Below are positions 57,985 to 64,000 of a stretch of DNA of 64,000 bases, in pieces. The position numbers and the translations under genes are program-made. Under the pieces are notes generated by a model. The model had not been told where the DNA came from. It ran no database searches and was given only the letters and a program-made list of their open reading frames with translations. Each line of letters opens with the position of its first letter. Position 1 is the stretch's first letter. The DNA lies in NCBI RefSeq assembly GCF_013373865.1, contig NC_050472.1:16380360-16444359 (forward strand), given 5' to 3'. Origin of the DNA: Monomorium pharaonis. Lineage: Eukaryota; Arthropoda; Insecta; Hymenoptera; Formicidae.

Positions 57985-58400
57985 TTAAGATAAAATATGG
58001 GGAGAAGGTACAGGGGGAGGGGCGGAGACCCTCCTCCCCCCACACGTTCTCTGTATCACACTTTGCATATGGATTAGCAAACATGCAAATCACGCATTTT
58101 ATATATTATTAAGTGATATAAAATATTATTCTGGAAATTAAGATAGATAACAGTGATTATACAATTTAATTCTTTCTACATCAATAATGAAGATTTAAGA
58201 ATTATAAATTTCCTATTTGTACTGTACCACGTGAATTTGTGACTTTATCTGACGCCATATAGATAGAATTGTAGTATATATACATCAATCACAACATTCT
58301 CAGTTCATTGTTCGACCATTCTCAAAATGTGGTGCAAAGAACGTGTGGGGGGGAGGGGCTCCGTCCCTTTCCCTGCACCCTCTCCCTGTGTTTTTTCCTT
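57985..58400. mobile_element. Inverted-repeat element with G-rich arms
   Basis: 57998-58071 (GGTACAGGGGGAGGGGCGGA ... CCCCCCACACGTTCTCTG) is mirrored at 58317-58392 (CAAAGAACGTGTGGGGGGGA ... CTCCGTCCCTTTCCCTGCAC). The loop is 245 bp of AT-rich DNA. No coding sequence. Confidence 0.65.
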
Positions 58401-58944
58401 TTTTCTTTTCTAAACTAAAAAAAATTTATTTACGCATTCCTCTACCGACGGGGGATCGGCAGAGGATGTGGGACTCGGGGAATCTGAAAGAACTCCCCAA
58501 TACCTACTAAAAATCTTACTATGGCCGTCTGCCGGTGCTACAGGCCGAGAGACGGGATCACACGAGGTAGTCCACCGCCTCCCGGTCACCGCACCGATGC
58601 CCTCCTTCCCCGTTTCAAACTTCCTGAAGAAAAGGAGGGTGGGGAGGGTCCTGCTCGGGGACCGCCATTGGGATTTCTCTTGTTTAAAGAAGTCCGGCGA
58701 GCCCACATCGTCCTAATTCGGCGGGAAATGCGCGGCCACGTCGCATTCCCCGCCTCCATCTCGGGACCGATTTGCCTTTACGGCGGCGGAGGCCTCTGCG
58801 TCCGCACGCGAAAGCCCCCATCGGTCCCCGTCGGTAAAGTACAAGCGTCGATATCATTTCACTCTGTTAGCGGGGGAAAGGGTGGATCTCGCTACTCGTG
58901 AAAAGTCGCAGACCTATGTAATGTACTTTTATACTGAATAATTA
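58401..58944. repeat. GC-rich repeat remnant, unidentified
   Basis: GC-rich block with overlapping open frames on both strands (58410-58901). The - strand frame reads SCDPVSRPVAPADGHSKIFS. I suspect a LINE terminal fragment but cannot show it. Confidence 0.35.
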
Positions 58945-59658
58945 CACAGGCACACAAAAAAAAGTAGTTGGTCCGGCGGACTAGACTAGTCAATCCTTAT
59001 GTATTTTGACCCGCTGAATCCGAATCCAAGGTCAGAATTGCAAAGTTAGCTCGTATTTTCTAACTTCAAAAAAAAATTTTTGTTAAATGTTGGTCCGGCG
59101 GACCAGACTAGTCAATCCTTATGTATTTTGACCCACTAAATTCAAATCCAAGGTCAGAATTGCTGAATTGGCTCATTCTTTTCTAACCTTAAAAAACACC
59201 TTATAAAAGTAGTTTGGGTCACAAATGTATAATCCGGAGCGTGCAGGCTTGCGTAATCACATTACTCGGAAAAAATTTAATACGTATGACAAGTCTGAGC
59301 TTCTGTGAATAAATAGCGTAGAAAATTCACTCCCTTTTTCTATTATATATAACTCCTTTATTCTCGAAGATTTGGATTAATGAACAAACTGAAACCTGGA
59401 TGTTACAAGTCTGATGAGTAAAGACTATTCATCGATTCTTCTAAGAGAAGCTTGAAAGCAGTGTTGCTGCACAATACTAATGTATATGCCTCCATTGCTG
59501 TAGCGCACTCGGTAATGATAAAAGAAGAGTACACAAACCTGAAAACAGTTCTTAAAAAAATTACATACACAGAACATAGCAAATTTATGGGGATCTAAAA
59601 ATTCTCACCATATTATTGTGTCAACAATTAGGTTACACAAAAAATCCATGTTTCCTCC

Positions 59659-59972
59659 CGTAAGAAAAAATTGTGCAAAAATTACTGCACAAAAAATTGC
59701 ATATTTTTGTGCATGAATTTCTGCAGTTTTTACAGATTTTTGTACAAAGTTTTCACCTTCAGAATTTTTCTGCAGAATATTTTGCAAAATTTTATGTAAT
59801 TTTTTTTGAAGGCAAAAAACTTCAGAAAAAATTACATAAAATTTTGCAAAATATTCTGCAGAAAAATTTTGAAGACAAAAACTTTGTACAAAAATCTGTA
59901 AAAACTGCAGAAATTCATACACAAAAATATGCAATTTTTTGTGCAGTAATTTTTGCATAATTTTTTCCTACA
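59659..59972. mobile_element. 314-bp palindromic MITE
   Basis: Arms of about 145 bp mirror each other (GTGCAAAAATTACTGCACAA; TTTCTGCAGTTTTTACAGAT; ATTCTGCAGAAAAATT), centre near 59815. It lies inside the 58945-60913 element. Similar protein readings on both strands are consequences of the palindrome. Confidence 0.85.
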
Positions 59973-60043
59973 GGCTATGTGAATAGAATAGTAGAGATCA
60001 AACAAACTATTACATAAGAAAAGAATGGCCGACAAGAACATCT

Positions 60044-60682
60044 GTGCAACCTGAGTCTAAAAACATCATAAATGAACCGTTAGTTGAACCTTCAAAAGTT
60101 CTTCTACCTCTTCATATCAAATTAGGACTCATGAAACAATGGGTAAAAGTTCTGAATAAAAAAGGTGAATGCTATCAGTATCTACAAGAAAAATTTTCTA
60201 ACATCTTTGAAGCAAAATTGTGGGAAGGAATTTTCGATGGACCTCAAATACCTAAATTGTTGAGAAACGACAATTTTGTCACCAAAATGAATAAAGACGA
60301 GAGAGCAGAATGGCTGGGTTTCAAAGGTATCACAAAAAATTTTCTAGGAAATTACAAAAGTCAAGATTACAGAGAAAGAGTGGCGGAAATGATAGAAAAC
60401 TATAGAAAACTAGGTTGCTTAATAAGTTAGTTGCTTTTAAGTTGCATTTTTTGGATTCTCATATCGACTACTTCCCAGAAAATCTAAGTGATTATAGTGA
60501 AGAACAGGGAGAAAGATTTCATCATCAAGGAGATGGAGTATCGATATCAAGGCAAGTGGGATGTGAATATAATGGCTGATTTCTGCTGGACGTTTGAACA
60601 AGATGTCTCTGTAAAAAGGAAGAAACGTAAGAGAAAGCCATTGCACAGAAACTTCGAAAATAAAAGAGTTATACTAATATAA
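60044..60682 (+). pseudogene. Conserved repeat-encoded protein, C-terminal part, frameshifted
   Basis: The first frame (60044-60430) gives LLPLHIKLGLMKQWVKVLNK and ERAEWLGFKGITKNFLGNY. After a shift near 60425 the text continues FKLHFLDSHIDYFPENLSDY then EEQGERFHH, and after another near 60525 MEYRYQGKWDVNIMADFCW. I remember this protein (LPPLHIKLGLMKxFVKA ... FLHSHLDFFPENLG..SDEHGERFHQDI) as frequent in insect genomes in repeat contexts; its biochemical role is not known to me. The linkage to these inverted repeats suggests it comes from the element's own transposase, which is inference. Confidence 0.6.
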
Positions 60683-60913
60683 TAGAAAAAGGGAATGAAT
60701 TTTATACGCTATTTATTCACAGAAGCTCAGACTTGTCACGTACTGAATTTCTCGGGTAATATGGTTACGCAAGCCTGCACGCTCCGGATTATACATTTGT
60801 AACCCAAACTGCTTTTACAAGGTGTTTTTTTGAGATTAGAAAAAAATAAGCCAATTCAACAATTATGATCATGAATTTAGATTCAGCGAGTCAAAATACA
60901 TAAGGATTGACTA

Positions 60914-61190
60914 CCCAGATAACCAAGCATGATTAATCATTTCAAGCAAACTAGTGCACTGCATGAGTTGCTGTTTGGTTGTCGTCATCACATTAGAAAT
61001 GCAATCGTATTCAGCAACATGAGTGATTATACAAGGATTCAGTTGATAAAATTTTAAGGGCAAGCGGTCAGCAATATTAGTACGGTAAGTTGTCAGCAAT
61101 GTGACAACATGATGACAACTGATGACTTGTCATTGCATCAACAGCGGTCAACAGCATTTTGATGGCAACGTGATGGCAACGAAAAAGAGA
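60914..61190. mobile_element. Truncated CCCAGATAACC element
   Basis: CCCAGATAACCAAGCATGAT matches the start of the MITE at 49118, and similar GTTGTCA/TGACAAC words follow to about 61190. No CTGGG end found, so it appears 3'-truncated. It inserted into or replaced the right end of the CACAGGC element. Confidence 0.6.
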
Positions 61191-61648
61191 TATTTTCCTT
61201 CGTATGTCGCATATTTGTTCTCAATCGTTGCAGTTTTGTAATTGATTCTCGTTGTTAACAAAGTTGAAACAATGTGTAAGTATTAAATGTTTACAACAAT
61301 TTGCCAATAACAAAGCAGCATGTTGCACGAAAGTAATTACAATATTTTTTATTGTCTATACCTTTGCAAATTACAAAAATACGTAAAAAAAAATTACACA
61401 CACAATTATGTACCTATATTATTTTTTACTATTAAATCTAGAAACTTAAATAACTCACATAAATAATTATTTACTGTATTATTTTTATAAATTATTATGT
61501 TTGCTGAATTAAATTAAAAAAATAAAAAATACATTAAAATCATATTTTTAATTACAAATAATAAGCAAAAAATTTAAACTATATTTCTTTAGTGGTAATA
61601 ACGTAAAATAAAACCGTTCAATAAAAATTATAATACAAAGTATATATC
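61191..61648. other. AT-rich stretch
   Basis: No gene or repeat recognised. Confidence 0.5.
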
Positions 61649-61894
61649 ACGAACTAAAACATCCACTTTTACAAATAATTATTTGTTCAAATATTACAAA
61701 CAAATATGTTAATACAAATTTTATTACAAAAACTTGGCGCCGCTAAACCGAATGATTTTCCAGCTCTTTCTTTTTCTTTTGTGCGTGCATCTGAATGTGT
61801 GAGTGCGTGTATGTGTGTATGTGTGTTAGTATATAATTTTGTTTGTAAAAAGAAATTTTTAATATCTCAGTTTCTTATACGTGCGTACGTTCAA

Positions 61895-61953
<59 letters not shown>

Positions 61954-62194
61954 GCGTGCGCGCGCACGTGTATAATGTTACACGTATATAATGCCATTAA
62001 GATTTCTATAAGAAATTGTAATTTCAAGTAATTATTATTTTATTATGCAAGTTAGATTATAAGAAAGCTCTTTTGTATTAAAGCAAATTATTCAGTTTAG
62101 CGGCGCCAAGTTTTTGTAATAAAATTTGTATTAAAATATTTATTTGTAATATTTGAACAAATAATTATTTGTAAAAGTGGATGTTTTAATTCGT
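61649..62194. mobile_element. 546-bp palindromic MITE with a (CT)n core
   Basis: ACGAACTAAAACATCCACTT starts a 115-bp arm (with CAAATAATTATTTGTTC and AAACTTGGCGCCGCTAAAC) that is mirrored at 62090-62194. The centre contains a (CT)n tract at 61897-61951. No credible gene. Confidence 0.85.
61897..61951. repeat. (CT)n microsatellite
   Basis: About 27 CT units followed by CACGCGTGCGCGCGCACGTG. Confidence 0.95.
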
Positions 62195-63499
62195 ATAAAC
62201 ATCCATTTTCATAGTTGGCGCATTTTCTTCATATCATAATTTTTGTAGAGAAAATGAACTTTTTGTTCTTTTTGAGGAAAAGACAATTTTATTAAAATTT
62301 CCTTTGTAGTACACATTTGTAATGCTAAATAAAAATTATTTTGTACAAAAATAGATTTTTGAGGGCGTTTCATGCGCGCGTATACTTGGCGCTTTTTTAT
62401 ACCTTTTTTAAAAAAGGTAATTTTGTTGGGATTTCACTCATTTTGTAGTAGCAGATATCTCATTTCTTTTTATAATATATATGAAGGTCTTCAAGATCTA
62501 ATTAAAGATTAAGACTCAGATTTAATTAAAATAACAAAATAGTTATATTGGTTTTATTCTTTATCTGTAATACTCACATGTTTATTTCATTAATTATCAA
62601 TTGTTTTTATAAATAATGCGATGCGTATAAGGTCTAATACACATATATAAACGGAGCATAAACTTACTAACTATATTATTCGGAGTATATCTGTTTTTCA
62701 CATGCTTTCACATTGAAAAAGATACTTTGCAATAGTATATAGTCAGTATGTCTAAATATTTTTATCCGCTTGTATATGTATATGTATATAACTGTTTTTT
62801 TGTTGTTGCGACAATACGAAAATTAACATTTTTTCAAGTTTACTTTATTGCTTATAATATTAGGTTTTTAACAAACTAAATTACGCGACAAAAAGCTTAA
62901 CATTCTCTCACATACTCAAGCAAATAGAAATGCCTAGACATATTAACTGCGCGGTTTCAGATTGATATTTCCTTTTTCACATGTTTCCACATTGAAAAAA
63001 ATTACGTATCCAAATTAGTACAGTTAGTATGTCTATCATTTGTGTATTTCTATCCGCTTGTGTATATGTATTAAAATTATGTATATTATCTTTCTCTTCC
63101 ATATTGAAAATGTCTACTTGTATGTATGCGTATCATTGTTTTTTTTGTTGCGACATGCGGAATATACGACCTAACATTCTCTGACTCTTTTATTATAAAT
63201 AACCTAATAAACATTTCTTTTAGACATCAAATAATGCGATGCAATTGAAGTTTAATATTCCGTCACATAAGAATTGCCCAGACATATTGGTTGTATTGTC
63301 TCATGTATCCAAACATAAGCATAATAAAACCTTAAAAACATACATGCACGCACGCACGCACATACATTTGGCGTCTTTTCTTTATCTTTTTTTAAAGAAA
63401 GGTAATTCTGTGCGGATATTATATATTTTGTGGTGTTAGGCAACTTAAATCCATGAAACTATGATTAACTTACTACGACATATTTAAACAAAACATTAA
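62195..63499. repeat. AT-rich region with dispersed partial duplications
   Basis: 62360-62450 (TACTTGGCGC then ACCTTTTTTAAAAAAGGTAA) and 63355-63440 are diverged copies of one element end also seen at 17695-17790. 62690-62830 and 62975-63160 share TATCCGCTTGT, CACATTGAAAAA and TTTTTGTTG(TT)GCGACA. No gene. Confidence 0.55.
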
Positions 63500-64000
63500 T
63501 TAAATTTTAATTAATTAATTCATCTAAAGACATCTAATAATACTAGTGCTAATTCCAAGTTCGTATCTCCAAACATTCTCAAGATTTGCATTTTTTAAAA
63601 TTAATTAATAAATAATTAATTAAATTTCAATTAATTAATTAATCCGAAAATATCTGATAATACTAGTGCTTATTCCAAGGTCGTATCTCCAACCGTTCTC
63701 GAGATATACAGTATAAGATTTAATTAATTAATTATATAATTATTTAATTAATTAATTAATGCGAAGATATCCGATAATACTAGTGCTTATCCCAAGTTTG
63801 TATCTCTAACCGTTCTCGAGATACACATGCTACAAGGTGTAATTAATTAATTAATTACTTAATTATAGATAAGCATAAAGTCTCTAAAGTGTTCCGATAC
63901 CACTGCTTATCCCAAGTTCGCATCTCCAACCGTTCTCGAGATTTCCATGTTTTAAAATTTAATTAATTAATTAATAATTAATTAAATTTTAATTAAGTAA
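63500..64000 (+). repeat. Tandem repeat, about 120-bp unit
   Basis: Four units with AATACTAGTGCTTATCCCAA and CTCCAACCGTTCTCGAGAT, each followed by runs of TTAATTAATTAA. The motif AATACTAGTGCT occurs near 63538, 63658 and 63777, with a diverged copy near 63895. The array continues past the right edge. Confidence 0.9.

Larger units (their letters stand above)
58945..60913 (+). mobile_element. CACAGGC-type element with a coding remnant
   Basis: Left end CACAGGCACACAAAAAAAAG preceded by TAATTA. Two about 126-bp sub-repeats (TTTTGACCCGCTGAATCCGA ...) follow. 59125-59345 is mirrored at about 60700-60905 (CTGTGAATAAATAGCG against CGCTATTTATTCACAG; GTAATCACATTACTCGG against its inverse). The right extremity is cut by the CCCAGATAACC element. 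Inside are a MITE and a broken protein-coding region. The most complete copy of the family in the window. Confidence 0.75.

Noticed and set aside
63500..64000. CRISPR-like array
   Set aside because: Unit about 120 bp, AT-rich variable spacers made of TTAATTAA, eukaryotic context; an ordinary tandem repeat.

Overview
This is a eukaryotic nuclear window, almost certainly from a hymenopteran insect and most likely an ant. The reasons are: introns with GT..AG junctions, an AT-rich background with GC-rich retroelement islands, pieces of LINE, Penelope, Tc1/mariner, hAT and Kolobok-type elements whose protein fragments match families I know from ant genomes, and two insect host genes. There is no prokaryotic organisation (no operons, ribosome binding sites or CRISPR). 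Host coding DNA is only about 1.6 kb of the 64 kb.

Host genes. The last two coding exons of a WD40 gene, best read as WDR81, lie on the + strand (8934-9422). Tail-to-tail with it on the - strand is the C-terminal half of RINT1, the RAD50-interacting/Tip20-like vesicle-tethering protein, in seven exons (46707-46932, 36350-36515, 13131-13296, 12841-13049, 10838-11003, 10630-10763, 9581-9761). The splice phases chain without a break and give 415 residues plus stop. The two stop codons are 158 bp apart and the two poly(A) signals 42 bp apart, so the 3' UTRs probably touch or overlap. RINT1 introns of 23.1 kb and 10.2 kb, and the intron running right from 46933 to beyond the window edge, hold nearly everything else.

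Region by region. 1-4700: CACAGGC-type inverted-repeat element, 198-bp tandem array with a TTAA-flanked element, a solo LTR, a foldback element carrying a tRNA-like sequence, a mariner scrap. 4.7-8.9 kb: AT-rich, no gene seen. 9-13.3 kb: the host 3' ends. 13.3-36.3 kb (intron): solo LTRs, palindromic MITEs, a second tRNA-bearing element, a mirrored hAT element with transposase remnants, a LINE fragment, a 1.6-kb palindrome and a run of LTRs. 36.5-46.7 kb (intron): a Penelope-like element with a hammerhead-like motif, a foldback element made of short arrays with an LTR in its middle, and a Tc1 element with microsatellites in its inverted repeats, apparently inserted in a small palindrome. 47-64 kb: a 4.4-kb long-TIR element with a SWIM zinc-finger remnant, a Kolobok-like element, LINE ORF1 and reverse-transcriptase fragments, a second CACAGGC element with a degenerate coding region, further MITEs, and a 120-bp tandem repeat running off the right edge.

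The main themes are extreme nesting, LTRs present only as apparent solo copies, several unrelated-looking elements that share CCCAG...CTGGG ends (three with a matching 2-bp flank), and two inverted-repeat elements that each carry a tRNA-like module. Every transposase or reverse-transcriptase fragment seen is truncated, frameshifted or changed at a key residue.
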